Source: Mucilaginibacter xinganensis (lineage in GTDB: Bacteria > Bacteroidota > Bacteroidia > Sphingobacteriales > Sphingobacteriaceae). From it: a stretch of DNA of 64,000 nucleotides. Location of the stretch: NCBI RefSeq assembly GCF_002257585.1, contig NZ_CP022743.1, positions 124,001 to 188,000 of the forward strand, written 5' to 3'. Position 1 is the first letter of the stretch. Each line of letters opens with the position of its first letter. A program made the translations under genes and the position numbers. Under the pieces are notes generated by a model. That model ran no database searches, had not been told where the DNA came from, and was given only the letters and a program-made list of their open reading frames with translations. Positions 50,805-59,590 of the stretch are shown here, piece after piece.

Positions 50805-52619
50805 CTAATTATGATTACTGTAATGCCAGTTCACTTTATCGCCCGGCTTTTTAACAAACTTTTTCAATACCTGCTGGTGAAGCGCCTCCGGTTGCGTTAC
50901 ACCATCAACCTCAAGCGTCTCGTTGCTGATGTTGATATCAAAATTGTCCTTATCCTTAATTACGCCGGCTTTAATAAGCTCATCTGTGATTTTCGTGAAT
51001 GAGGCTGGCTTTATCGGCGGCAGAGGAGCAACAGGGGGCGTCGGAGGAAGGGCATTAAGCGCGCCAACAGGAGCTGGCCTTGCCGGGCTTGCTGGTGGGG
51101 CGGGGGGTACAGGCATGTCGTTTTCGCTCCGTTCAGCCATTTCATGTGCGGGTGGGGCAGGTGGTGCCGGCGGCGTCATAGCTGTAACAGCGGCAGCACG
51201 TTCATGGGCAGCCGGTGGTGCAGGGGGGGCGGGGGCTACAGCAGCAACTGCCCTGAATTCCTTTAACAGCCCGTTTATTTTATCTTTATTTTCAACTAAG
51301 GATGCTGCCTGCCTGTTAACATACAGAGACGTCGGTTTTCCTTGTTCCGTAAAAATCTGGTACAGGATGCCTTTTCTTTTGAAAAGGTAAACCGCCTGCG
51401 TTTTTCCGTTCCTGCTGTCTACCGTTCTTAGGGTAGTACCGTCCTCATAATCAGCCGGGTTATAGAGCCTGCCCTTGAGAGATACGGTTGTATCAATTTG
51501 AGATATTGCTGTGTTTTGATAATTAATCCGGCTGTTAACAACGGTTGTTCTTTTAACCGGATTTACTTCGATCTTATTTTTTGCCGAAAAGGCTACCGTG
51601 AGCAGCCCGGCTGTTACCATGCCTATGGTAAGCACTGTTTTTTCCATGATGTTTAATGATTGATTGTGATTATTTACCATCCTTTTAACCCTGTTCAGCA
51701 ACTTGCTTTTGTCGCGCGCCAAAGCCATGCTTAAACCGGGTGCCGCCAGTTGGTACTCCTGGCAGCTTAAAAGCGCCTGTATATAGCCGGATTTACTGCC
51801 GGCTTGTTTCAGCGCTATATCATCGCAGCAGTTTTCGCGCTCGGCTTTAATAAGCTGCGAGATCCACATAACTGCGGGGTTAAAAAAGAATATGATCTCC
51901 AAAAGGCTCTGCAACAGGTTTACCAGGTAATCCCTGCGCCGGATGTGTGCAAGTTCATGCACCAATATTGCCTCCACTTCATCTGTGCTCAAAGCATTGA
52001 TAAAGCCTACGGGGATAAGGATAAGCGGCTTTAAATGCCCTATTACCATTGGCGTTTTTGCCAGCCCTGATTCTAGCATCCGGATTACCTGCCGTATTTT
52101 AAGAGAAGCCGACAGCTGCTGCAGCCTGTTTTCCCAGTAGCTGCTTACCGCATTAATTTTGCTGTGCTTAAGGCAATACACCTCGCGGATGCCTACCGCC
52201 AGTTTAACACTTTTGGCACAAATAATTAAAAACCATATTAAAACAATGGTACTGCAATTGGCATTTAAGTACCCAGTAAGCAGGTTGGCTACATTTTGCT
52301 TATCTATAATGCTAACAGCTGCAGTTACTTGTAAATTACCGGGCATATTAAACATAGTATTACCACCATTATAAACCGCATTACCCCTTTGCAGGGGCTG
52401 CAACTGTTGTAGAAAAGTAAATAGCATGGCACCGGTAAACAAAAAAAGCGCTGCAATAAGCAGGTTGTAGCGCAATGCCGAAGTGAGCTTTTTGGTAAAA
52501 ACAATGATGAGGCCACCGGCTACGGCAAGTACAAGCCCCTGCCACAACGATTGAATTAGCGTGTTGCCCAGCGCTTTTACCAGGTGATCGCTTAATAAAC
52601 TGCTTGTTATAGTTTCCAT
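50805..52619 (-). CDS. BlaR1/MecR1-type M56 membrane metallopeptidase
   Basis: A 604-residue sensor-type peptidase. There are three or more N-terminal TM helices, the zinc motif LVHELAH (His221, Glu222, His225), another membrane helix near 330, and a periplasmic region with a long Pro/Ala stretch (about 465-545; repeats of PAPPAPPA). It lacks the penicillin-binding domain of BlaR1. It probably cleaves or signals to the BlaI-type repressor encoded 23 bases upstream. It resembles other Bacteroidota M56 proteins with unknown inducers. Confidence 0.9.
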   Translation of the reverse strand: METITSSLLSDHLVKALGNTLIQSLWQGLVLAVAGGLIIVFTKKLTSALRYNLLIAALFLFTGAMLFTFLQQLQPLQRGNAVYNGGNTMFNMPGNLQVTAAVSIIDKQNVANLLTGYLNANCSTIVLIWFLIICAKSVKLAVGIREVYCLKHSKINAVSSYWENRLQQLSASLKIRQVIRMLESGLAKTPMVIGHLKPLILIPVGFINALSTDEVEAILVHELAHIRRRDYLVNLLQSLLEIIFFFNPAVMWISQLIKAERENCCDDIALKQAGSKSGYIQALLSCQEYQLAAPGLSMALARDKSKLLNRVKRMVNNHNQSLNIMEKTVLTIGMVTAGLLTVAFSAKNKIEVNPVKRTTVVNSRINYQNTAISQIDTTVSLKGRLYNPADYEDGTTLRTVDSRNGKTQAVYLFKRKGILYQIFTEQGKPTSLYVNRQAASLVENKDKINGLLKEFRAVAAVAPAPPAPPAAHERAAAVTAMTPPAPPAPPAHEMAERSENDMPVPPAPPASPARPAPVGALNALPPTPPVAPLPPIKPASFTKITDELIKAGVIKDKDNFDINISNETLEVDGVTQPEALHQQVLKKFVKKPGDKVNWHYSNHN

Positions 52620-52642
52620 AGTGGTTAAATTAAAACCCCGGG

Positions 52643-53044
52643 TTATTGATCTTTATCTAATTTATTCAGCAATTCTTTTATTGCTTTTATATCCTCTTTC
52701 GAGGCCTGGTTATTTCCCAGTAACTGCATTACCAGGCTGCCGGCAGATCCCCTGTACATGGTATCTACAAATTTGTTCAGCAGGTGGCTTTTTGTCTTTT
52801 GTTCTTCCTCTGCTACGTGATAAATGTGTTTCATCTGGCTTTCATCACGTTTCAATATTTCTTTCTCCGCCATAATCTGCATCAGCTTGAGGGTGGAAGT
52901 GTAGTTAACATCTTTTTGCTCATTAAGCCGGTCGTTCACAAATCTTACTGTTGAGGGGCCGTGTTCCCAAAGCACCTGCAATATCTCCAGCTCCGATTTT
53001 GTAGGATCGAATTTGCGCCCGTTTTTATCTTTTTCGGAATTCAT
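52643..53044 (-). CDS. BlaI/MecI-type repressor
   Basis: A 133-residue winged-helix regulator of the BlaI/MecI/CopY family: FDPTKSELEILQVLWEHGPSTVRFVNDRLNE (about 12-42) with the wing YTSTLKLMQIMAEKEIL, and a C-terminal dimer and cleavage region. It is the partner of the M56 protein in the same operon. The start ATG 53044 is four bases after a perfect -7 element, so its message is probably leaderless. A palindrome lies between its promoter elements. Confidence 0.92.
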   Translation of the reverse strand: MNSEKDKNGRKFDPTKSELEILQVLWEHGPSTVRFVNDRLNEQKDVNYTSTLKLMQIMAEKEILKRDESQMKHIYHVAEEEQKTKSHLLNKFVDTMYRGSAGSLVMQLLGNNQASKEDIKAIKELLNKLDKDQ

Positions 53045-53048
53045 TATA

Positions 53049-53078
53049 CAAACCTAGGAATATTTTCGTACGAAACAA
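53049..53078 (-). promoter_or_regulatory. blaI-like promoter with a palindromic operator
   Basis: On the minus strand TTG (53076-53078) and TAGGTTTG (53049-53056) are exactly 19 bases apart, a consensus Bacteroidota promoter. The perfect palindrome TTTCGTACGAAA (53064-53075) lies between the two elements, ideal for repression. The ATG starts four bases after the -7 element. Confidence 0.7.
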
Positions 53079-53259
53079 TAGGCATCTTAATATTTTTTAA
53101 AAAAATTTTGGCTTTGGAGAATGGGATCGTTAACCTGTGTTTATCGATTGTTTTTAGACGTTTAACTAAAGAGTTCCAGACCGTGGGTCATCTTGTACTC
53201 CTTAAGATACAAAAGTCAAACACTTTTATGGTTGATTCACATTGTGCGGCAGATGCGGA

Positions 53260-54126
53260 TCATTTTTTAAAAAAAGCCAGTATTTTTAGGGTGCCCTTTA
53301 GCAAAGCTACCGTAATTAAACCGGCAACCAGCCCTATCATGAGCTCCCTGACCGTTGATGGCAAGCCCGGCAATAAATGATGTAAATATTCGATGTTATG
53401 AGCGAAAATACCACCCGAAACCAGGATCAAAGCGATTGTTCCAACAACGCTTAATAGCTTAATAATAACCGGCAATGATTTAACCAGTAAAACACCCACT
53501 GCTGAAAAGAAGCCTTTGTTGTTTGAGCGCTTAATCAAATGGTAGCCGGCATCGTCCATCCTTACAATCAATGCAACGATGCCATAAACGCCTATTGTTG
53601 CCAGGACAGCAACAACCGAAACGGTTATTCCCTGTATCAGCAGACTCTTCCCTGTTACGGACCCCAGCGCAATAATTACGATCTCTATTGACAGAATGAA
53701 GTCGGTTGTTATAGCCGATCTGATTTTTGTTTTTTCGGCACCCGTGTCGTTTTGTTCGCTTTCGTTAATTACCGGGTGTACAGCTTTTGAACGATGAAAA
53801 AGGTATTCAATTATTTTTTCAACTCCCTCATAAGCCAGATAGAAGCCTCCTAGTACCAGGGCGATTTTAACGGCCAAAGGGAAAAATACGCTTAATAATA
53901 AAGCGACAGGAACAATAATGAGCTTATTAAGTAATGAGCCTTTTGTAATGGCCCACAAGACAGGCAATTCACGCGATGATAAAAAACCGGTAGCTTTTTC
54001 TGCGTTCACCGCTAAATCGTCGCCCAAGATACCTGTAGTCTTACCCGCCGCAACTTTTGTTGTCACCGCGACATCGTCCATCAAAGCGCTGATATCGTCT
54101 AAAATCGCAAAAAAACCTGATGCCAT
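53260..54126 (-). CDS. DUF808 membrane protein
   Basis: A 288-residue integral membrane protein of the DUF808 family (MASGFFAILDDISALMDDVAVTTKVAAGKTTGILGDDLAVNAEKA is the family's N-terminus, given here as the landmark in residues 1-45). Several hydrophobic segments follow, with the pattern typical of E. coli YedI. Its role is unknown. It is isolated: 215 bases downstream of it lies the BlaI gene and 144 bases upstream the GH3 terminator. Confidence 0.88.
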   Translation of the reverse strand: MASGFFAILDDISALMDDVAVTTKVAAGKTTGILGDDLAVNAEKATGFLSSRELPVLWAITKGSLLNKLIIVPVALLLSVFFPLAVKIALVLGGFYLAYEGVEKIIEYLFHRSKAVHPVINESEQNDTGAEKTKIRSAITTDFILSIEIVIIALGSVTGKSLLIQGITVSVVAVLATIGVYGIVALIVRMDDAGYHLIKRSNNKGFFSAVGVLLVKSLPVIIKLLSVVGTIALILVSGGIFAHNIEYLHHLLPGLPSTVRELMIGLVAGLITVALLKGTLKILAFFKK

Positions 54127-54221
54127 GTTTATTTTTATTGCAGGCTGTAAAATATAAATTAAACCTGGTTTTGTGCTATAATTTATGCAATCTGGTAACT
54201 TTTGAGCCTAATAAAGAAAAA

Positions 54222-54245
54222 CCCCGCAGCATAAATGCTGCAGGG
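54222..54245 (-). terminator. Terminator of the GH3 gene
   Basis: On the minus strand a GC-rich hairpin (GCAGCAT pairing with ATGCTGC, flanked by CCC/GGG with one mismatch) is followed by GTTTTTC. It sits 26 bases after the GH3 stop. Confidence 0.8.
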
Positions 54246-54270
54246 TCGTTCAGTTATATAGTTTAGTTTA

Positions 54271-56649
54271 TTATTTGTTCCTCCATTCGTTAATAGCAAC
54301 CTGGGGGGTTAGGGCAGTATTTGTTTTTTCGGTAACCAGGGCATTAGCAAGTTTAAATGAAACAGTCTTTTCAATATTTGCTGATGATGTGCCTATCTTA
54401 ACCTTATACTCTCCGGCATCGGCTATCCACGCCGATTTAGCGGTATAAAATGAAGCCAGGTCTCCTGCATTTAAAGTAAACACCATAAACTGTGACTGTC
54501 CCGGAGCCAATAATGCCGTCTTGGCAAATGCCTTTAACTCCTGCTCGGGCTTATCAATGTTTTTATGCGGAGCGCTCAGGTAAAGCTGTACCACCTCTTT
54601 ACCGGCAACATCGCCGGTGTTGGTTACCGTTACCTTTACTGATATTTTTCCTTTAAAATCAGCCGAACTAACAGCAACGTCGCTCAGTTTAAATTTGGTG
54701 TAGGATAAGCCGTAACCAAATTCATAGGCAGGTTTAATTTTATAGGAGTCGAAATAGCGATAGCCAACGTAGATGCCTTCATCATAAGTAACCTGCTCCG
54801 GCTTTTTCTCCGGTGTACCCGGAAAGTTTTTAGCCGTTGGTTCATCTTTATAATCCATAGCAAAAGTTGTTGCCAGCCTGCCTGACGGATTAACTTTACC
54901 GCTCAACAGATCGGCAATGGCGTTACCACCTTCAAGGCCGGGCTGCCAGGCCAGTAAAATGCCGTCAACACTATCGCGCCAGCTGGCCACTTCAATAACA
55001 CCGCCAATGTTTAACACAACCACAACCTTTTTGCCTTTATCGTGAAAAGCTTTGCTTATGGCGGCTATCATCGCCTTTTCGCCCGCAGTCAGGTAATAAT
55101 CATCTTCCACCTTGCGGTCGGCTCCTTCGCCGGCATTCCTGCCAATAGTGATAATGGCTTCATCAGCACCATCTGCTTCCTTTGCAAGCAACCCATTCAC
55201 ATCCATTTCAGGAATTGGAGGCGGCAACATAAAAAAGTTGCGTGGCTTTGGTTGTTTTGCTTTGGCGTCGGCAATATAATCGGTATACGTTTTTGCCAGC
55301 TCTTCCTGTACCTTAAAACCGGCATTGCTTAATCCCTGTACCAGAGGCACAGTATAGGCTTTGTTTACGTCGCCGCTTCCTGACCCGCCCGCTATTAATT
55401 TGTACGAGGTATTACCAAATACAGCAACCCTCTTGTTTATTGCAAGCGGTAATACATTGTCATCATTTTTCAGCAATACCATGCCTTCTGCAGCTGCCAT
55501 ACGGGCCACTTTTGCATGCGCCGCCAGGTCGGGCTTATCAGAATATTTATAGCCTTTAAATGTTGGTGATTTTAAAATGATCTTTAACATCCGCTCCACA
55601 TTGGCATCCAGTTGTGCCATGCTCAGCTTGCCGCTTTTTACAGCAGCAACAATTGCGTCTGACTGATCAGGATTACCCGGCATCAGTAAATCATTTCCGG
55701 CATTCATCTGGGCTACGGCATCTTTACCGCCAAACCAATCTGTCATCACAAAGCCTTTAAAGCCCCATTCGTTCTTCAGAATAGTGGTCAAGAGGTCGCG
55801 GCGCTCAGAGGTATAAGTACCGTTCAGTTTATTGTATGATGACATAACCGTCCATGGCTGCGAAGCTTTAACGGCCAGCTCAAAGCCACGCAAATAGATC
55901 TCGCGCATAGCCCGTTCGCTCACAATGGCGTTGATACTGTTGCGCTGGGTTTCCTGGTTATTGGCTGCATAATGTTTAATTGATGTGCCTACGCCATTGC
56001 TCTGGATGCCTCTTACTATAGCGGCTGTCATGCTGCCTGCTACCAGCGGATCTTCAGAATAATATTCAAAATTACGGCCACCCAGCGGATTGCGGTGAAT
56101 GTTTAATGCTGGTGCAAGTAATATATCAACACCATACTCGCGCACTTCGTTGCCAAAAGCCACGCCAACTTTTTTAACCATCGCCGTATCCCACGTTGAT
56201 GCCAATAAGGTTGCAACAGGAAATGCCGTAGCATAGTAAGTACTGGAGTCATTCGGGCGCTTAGGTTCAATCCTTAACCCCGCGGGGCCGTCAGAAACAG
56301 TGATAGACGGGATGCCAAGTCGGGCAATTGCATGCGTTCTGCCTGCCGCACCCGGAACTTTTTCAGGGATATTATAAGCATCAGGATCTGAAGGGGGCAA
56401 TTTAAACCCGCCGATGTCAATAGCCTTTGGTTTTTCACCTTTAACAGGCGGCGGCATACCCGGCATTTTAAAGCCCATACCCACTACCAGTTTTGATTTT
56501 TCTTGCAGGGTCATGGCATTTATTACTTGTTTAAGGGTGCTTTTACCTAATTGCGGAAGGGCTTTTTTTGCGCTTTGCTGTGCCCCCGCCGTTAATTGAA
56601 ACAGGCTGAACAATGCAAGCAGCGGAACTGCTTTGTAATTTATCTTCAT
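54271..56649 (-). CDS. GH3 beta-glucosidase-like enzyme
   Basis: A 792-residue secreted enzyme. Signal peptide ending LTAGAQ, GH3 N-terminal TIM barrel with RLGIPSITVSDGPAGLR, the nucleophile Asp in GFVMTDWFGG, a GH3 C-terminal alpha/beta sandwich (KRVAVFGNTSYKLIAGGSGSG and EGADRKVEDDYYL) and a fibronectin type III-like end (VTNTGDVAGKEVVQLYL). Substrate is a beta-glucoside or related oligosaccharide. ATG 56649 (MKINYK) is used; ATGs at 56652 and 56670 are possible. An operator-like inverted repeat lies about 35-65 bases upstream. Confidence 0.92.
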   Translation of the reverse strand: MKINYKAVPLLALFSLFQLTAGAQQSAKKALPQLGKSTLKQVINAMTLQEKSKLVVGMGFKMPGMPPPVKGEKPKAIDIGGFKLPPSDPDAYNIPEKVPGAAGRTHAIARLGIPSITVSDGPAGLRIEPKRPNDSSTYYATAFPVATLLASTWDTAMVKKVGVAFGNEVREYGVDILLAPALNIHRNPLGGRNFEYYSEDPLVAGSMTAAIVRGIQSNGVGTSIKHYAANNQETQRNSINAIVSERAMREIYLRGFELAVKASQPWTVMSSYNKLNGTYTSERRDLLTTILKNEWGFKGFVMTDWFGGKDAVAQMNAGNDLLMPGNPDQSDAIVAAVKSGKLSMAQLDANVERMLKIILKSPTFKGYKYSDKPDLAAHAKVARMAAAEGMVLLKNDDNVLPLAINKRVAVFGNTSYKLIAGGSGSGDVNKAYTVPLVQGLSNAGFKVQEELAKTYTDYIADAKAKQPKPRNFFMLPPPIPEMDVNGLLAKEADGADEAIITIGRNAGEGADRKVEDDYYLTAGEKAMIAAISKAFHDKGKKVVVVLNIGGVIEVASWRDSVDGILLAWQPGLEGGNAIADLLSGKVNPSGRLATTFAMDYKDEPTAKNFPGTPEKKPEQVTYDEGIYVGYRYFDSYKIKPAYEFGYGLSYTKFKLSDVAVSSADFKGKISVKVTVTNTGDVAGKEVVQLYLSAPHKNIDKPEQELKAFAKTALLAPGQSQFMVFTLNAGDLASFYTAKSAWIADAGEYKVKIGTSSANIEKTVSFKLANALVTEKTNTALTPQVAINEWRNK

Positions 56650-56683
56650 CATATTTAATTGGTTTAACACTGGTTATGCAGCG

Positions 56684-56714
56684 CACAATTACATTGTGTC
56701 ACTAATACACAATG
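56684..56714. promoter_or_regulatory. CACAAT inverted repeats upstream of the GH3 gene
   Basis: CACAAT-TAC-ATTGTG is a 15-base inverted repeat (56684-56698), and CATTGTGT (56692-56699) with ACACAATG (56707-56714) is an 8-bp inverted repeat with a 7-base spacer. The three half-sites overlap. A repressor site for GH3 is plausible; no regulator gene is adjacent. Confidence 0.4.
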
Positions 56715-56909
56715 GTAAATATTATTATTGATATTAACAACATTAACAGACCGATATATTAAAAATACAGACAGAGAGGTAATTTTATACTATGTAAAGG
56801 CATTGTTCAGTGAACGCTCCTGCAATCCTTGTGTAATACTTACGGCATTTGTTTTACCATAAAATATAATTGCGGTATTTTAGCTTTTCAAAATACGCGT
56901 TTAGCATAC

Positions 56910-58052
56910 ATGGCTTACACATCAACCTACAAGGCGGCAATAGCCGCGGCCCCGGCTATTGAAGAGCATTTTATAAAGCTTTTGGCAACTGCCCTTGCAC
57001 AGGGAGGAGAAGACCTGGCGCCCGAGCCTTCTGCACGCGTGATTGAAGCTATAATTGATGTAGCCTTTTGGGCAAGCCTGCGCCGCGAGGAAGGGCGATC
57101 GCCAAAGGTTTCGCTTACTTACCTGCCGCCTATACTGGCCGGGCAACCCCTTGTTTTTGAGGAAAAGATCTTATTAACGCCGCATGTGTTAACCAAACTG
57201 GCGCCTGCCGTTGAACGTTCCGGCATTCATTTGGGAATATGGGACCAGGATGGCGAATTATACGTTTGGGGAACCACCCGGTCTATCCCCGACTGTAGCT
57301 TTGTTTTAGAAACCATTGAACCAGGGCTGCTGGTTATAAAGCACCGCCGGATAAAGGGCTTTGGCAAATTCATTAACGTAGCGGTGCTTAAAGGCGATGA
57401 AGTTAAAATTATTGATGAGCACAGCAAAAGCCTGCCCGATTGCCCTGCCATGCTTACGTCCCTGCTGGATTATAATTCGCCAACCGGGTGGAACGACTCT
57501 GTAAATGTGCTGGTGCAACTGGCTGCTTCTATGCGGCTGCACGGACACGGCGGAACGCTGCTGGTAGTGCCTGATGGCGGCGATGCCTGGCGAGATTCCA
57601 TAGTGCACCCTATAACGTACCCTATAACCCCTGCATTTGATGAACTTAAAACATTGATGAGCCAAGTGGTAAATGAACATACCATGAACCTTTGGCAGGA
57701 TGAAGTAAACCGATCAGTAGATAGTGTGGCCGGTTTAACCGCAGTTGATGGTGCCACTATTATTAATGACCAGCTTGAACTGCTTGCCTTCGGCGCAAAA
57801 ATCGGCATGTCATCAAACGGCCGGCCTGTTGAAGAAACACTGGTTACTGAACCCGTTGTAGGCAGCATGGCCGCAACCATTCATCCCTCACAAATGGGCG
57901 GCACAAGGCACCTGTCAGCAGCGCAGTTTGTTTTTGATCAGCGCGACGCCATAGCGCTGGTGTCCTCGCAGGATGGAAGGTTCACTATATTCTCATGGTC
58001 GCCTTGCGAAAACATAGTACACGCGCATTTTGTTGATTCGCTTTTGCTTTAA
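56910..58052 (+). CDS. DisA_N/diadenylate cyclase-like protein with an N-terminal sensor domain
   Basis: A 380-residue protein. Residues about 1-190 form a sensor-type domain seen with DAC proteins (DACNV type). Residues about 195-380 show a DAC (DisA_N) fold: GHGGTLLVVP, the ATP-site motif DGA at 280-282, LLAFGAKIG, and the second motif GTRHLSAA at 331-338, then ALVSSQDGRFTIFSW. The canonical motif is GTRHRAA: the second Arg is Leu here, so full cyclase activity (two ATP to c-di-AMP) is uncertain. It has no transmembrane segment or DisA DNA-binding part. It is convergent with the DUF4870 gene. Start ATG 56910; the longer reading from 56829 adds non-conserved residues. Confidence 0.75.
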   Translation: MAYTSTYKAAIAAAPAIEEHFIKLLATALAQGGEDLAPEPSARVIEAIIDVAFWASLRREEGRSPKVSLTYLPPILAGQPLVFEEKILLTPHVLTKLAPAVERSGIHLGIWDQDGELYVWGTTRSIPDCSFVLETIEPGLLVIKHRRIKGFGKFINVAVLKGDEVKIIDEHSKSLPDCPAMLTSLLDYNSPTGWNDSVNVLVQLAASMRLHGHGGTLLVVPDGGDAWRDSIVHPITYPITPAFDELKTLMSQVVNEHTMNLWQDEVNRSVDSVAGLTAVDGATIINDQLELLAFGAKIGMSSNGRPVEETLVTEPVVGSMAATIHPSQMGGTRHLSAAQFVFDQRDAIALVSSQDGRFTIFSWSPCENIVHAHFVDSLLL

Positions 58053-58061
58053 AAACGAGGC

Positions 58062-58442
58062 TTATATTGACGCGAACATGGCCTGCGCCCTTTCCCCTAA
58101 AACCGGGATCTCTTTTTTCTCGCCCTGAACCGCGCCGATAAATCCGATGATCCAAAGGATAAAGAAACCCAGGTCAACTATCTTCAGTAAATAATACAGT
58201 GAAAAAATACCGCCTGAACCTGACAGCCAGATAATCCCTAAAACAAAACTAAGCCCGTACCTGATAACCATATAGGACAAGTGAAAAAGCAACGTTTGCC
58301 TGAGCTGATAACTGCCTAAACTTGTTTTGTTATTTTGGTGGAGGGCAAAATAGGCTATCAGCCAGCCTATAATTGTAAAATAACTCACTATCCCCGCGGT
58401 TTTTCCATTGTCCTGCGATCCGAAATTGTTTACTGGTTCCAT
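58062..58442 (-). CDS. DUF4870 membrane protein
   Basis: A 126-residue protein with four hydrophobic segments. It has the DUF4870 pattern: KTAGIVSYFTIIGWLIAYFALHQNNKTSLGSYQLRQTLLFHL (residues about 13-54) and a C-terminal WIIGFIGAVQGEKKEIP. These are small inner-membrane proteins with unknown function. It is convergent with the DAC-like gene, nine bases apart, and has no operon partner. Confidence 0.88.
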   Translation of the reverse strand: MEPVNNFGSQDNGKTAGIVSYFTIIGWLIAYFALHQNNKTSLGSYQLRQTLLFHLSYMVIRYGLSFVLGIIWLSGSGGIFSLYYLLKIVDLGFFILWIIGFIGAVQGEKKEIPVLGERAQAMFASI

Positions 58443-58554
58443 AAGCTTTAAGTTGAGTGATATTTAAATTAAATGTAACCCAATTTATGATAACCTGCTC
58501 ATTTAATGGCAATAAATTTATTTTATTCGGGTGGTAAACTTCCGGTCAAAAAGA

Positions 58555-58579
58555 AACCCGCCTTTTTTGGAAGCGGGTT
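58555..58579 (-). terminator. Terminator of the outer-membrane barrel gene
   Basis: On the minus strand AACCCGC and GCGGGTT form a 7-bp stem (58573-58579 with 58555-58561) with an 11-base loop, followed by TTCTTTTT. It lies 18 bases after the stop codon. Confidence 0.75.
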
Positions 58580-58597
58580 CTAATAAATAGGAAGCAA

Positions 58598-59179
58598 TTA
58601 TTTCATATCGCTTTTAATTTTGTTTGCCGTTCTTTGACCGGGCAGGTAAACCTGAAGGCCGAAGGAAAGATCAAGATTGCTGCGGAACGATTGATTTCCA
58701 AAGCCAGCAAGGCCGTTAAATTTCAGCAATGTTTCCAAACCTATGTTGGGGGTAACAAAGTAGGCAAAACCTGGGCCAACGCTTAATGCAAGGCCATTGG
58801 TATTACCGCCGCCATCGCTAATATTGGTGCCGCCAAAACCTACGGTAGCCTCACCAAAGAAACGGCCATGCTTTAATACCGTCATGTCAGATCCGGCGTA
58901 ATATCTTCCCAAACCACCAAAGCCATAGCTGGTTGCTGTTCTAGAGTCGTTGGCAGTTTCAATAGCCAGGTTAACATACCCGCCCAATGCCAAATTATCT
59001 TCAACAAACCAGGCCGCTTTTGGCGTAACATTAAATGTAAATACATGAGGATAATTCAAGCCAAGATTGATATCGGCAAAATTACTGCCCACTAACACAT
59101 TGCCTTTTTGAATTTGTGCCTCGGCTGAAAACCCGCCGGCTAAAATTGCCAGCAGAAATAATAAAGTAAACTTTTTCAT
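58598..59179 (-). CDS. Small outer-membrane beta-barrel protein
   Basis: A 193-residue exported protein with a signal peptide (residues 1-21, ending SAEAQ). The rest alternates hydrophobic and polar residues in strands (VGSNFADINLGLNYPHVFTF, LALGGYVNLAIE, FGFGGLGRYYAG-like, LDLSFGLQVYLPG), as in 8-strand porin-like barrels of the OmpW/beta-barrel 1 kind. Function is structural or unknown. Upstream (59180-59590) no gene is seen. Confidence 0.85.
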   Translation of the reverse strand: MKKFTLLFLLAILAGGFSAEAQIQKGNVLVGSNFADINLGLNYPHVFTFNVTPKAAWFVEDNLALGGYVNLAIETANDSRTATSYGFGGLGRYYAGSDMTVLKHGRFFGEATVGFGGTNISDGGGNTNGLALSVGPGFAYFVTPNIGLETLLKFNGLAGFGNQSFRSNLDLSFGLQVYLPGQRTANKIKSDMK

Positions 59180-59590
59180 GGTACTGATTTTAAGTAATTA
59201 TTAAATAAAATAATCCCTAAACAACAGGTGTGCCAACTTATGTCATAAATATTAACCATAAGTTTTAAACGGACACCACTCGTTATAGCGCCCGCTATTG
59301 CATTGGGTTAAATATCAGTAACTTATTCTCTTTTTAACTCCCGCCGTGCGCTAATTAAATCTTAAATGCAATGTGGAAAACAAAGTGATTCTCCCTCCTT
59401 TTTATTCCGGATAAGCCAGCCGTGTTTAAGAATTGTTTTTTAAAACAGGGCAGTTTATTTTATTTCTGTACAGAACTTTTGGCCAAATAATTGGTTTGTA
59501 AAATTCAATCATCGGTTAAATTAAACTACCGGGTTAGCAGTATTTACCGCGTTTTTTATATTTTTAATTTTTTGTTCTATAGATATAGTA
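59180..59590. other. 411-base non-coding region between divergent genes
   Basis: It holds the promoters of the outer-membrane barrel gene (minus) and the PAS kinase (plus). I find no exact TAnnTTTG in a convincing position, no strong hairpin and no tandem repeat. The 59460-59590 part is very AT-rich. Confidence 0.4.

Noticed and set aside
50923..51390. 155-residue glycine/alanine-rich frame opposite the M56 gene
   Set aside because: It is the complement of the PAPPAPPA-coding stretch, which keeps the opposite strand open by base composition.
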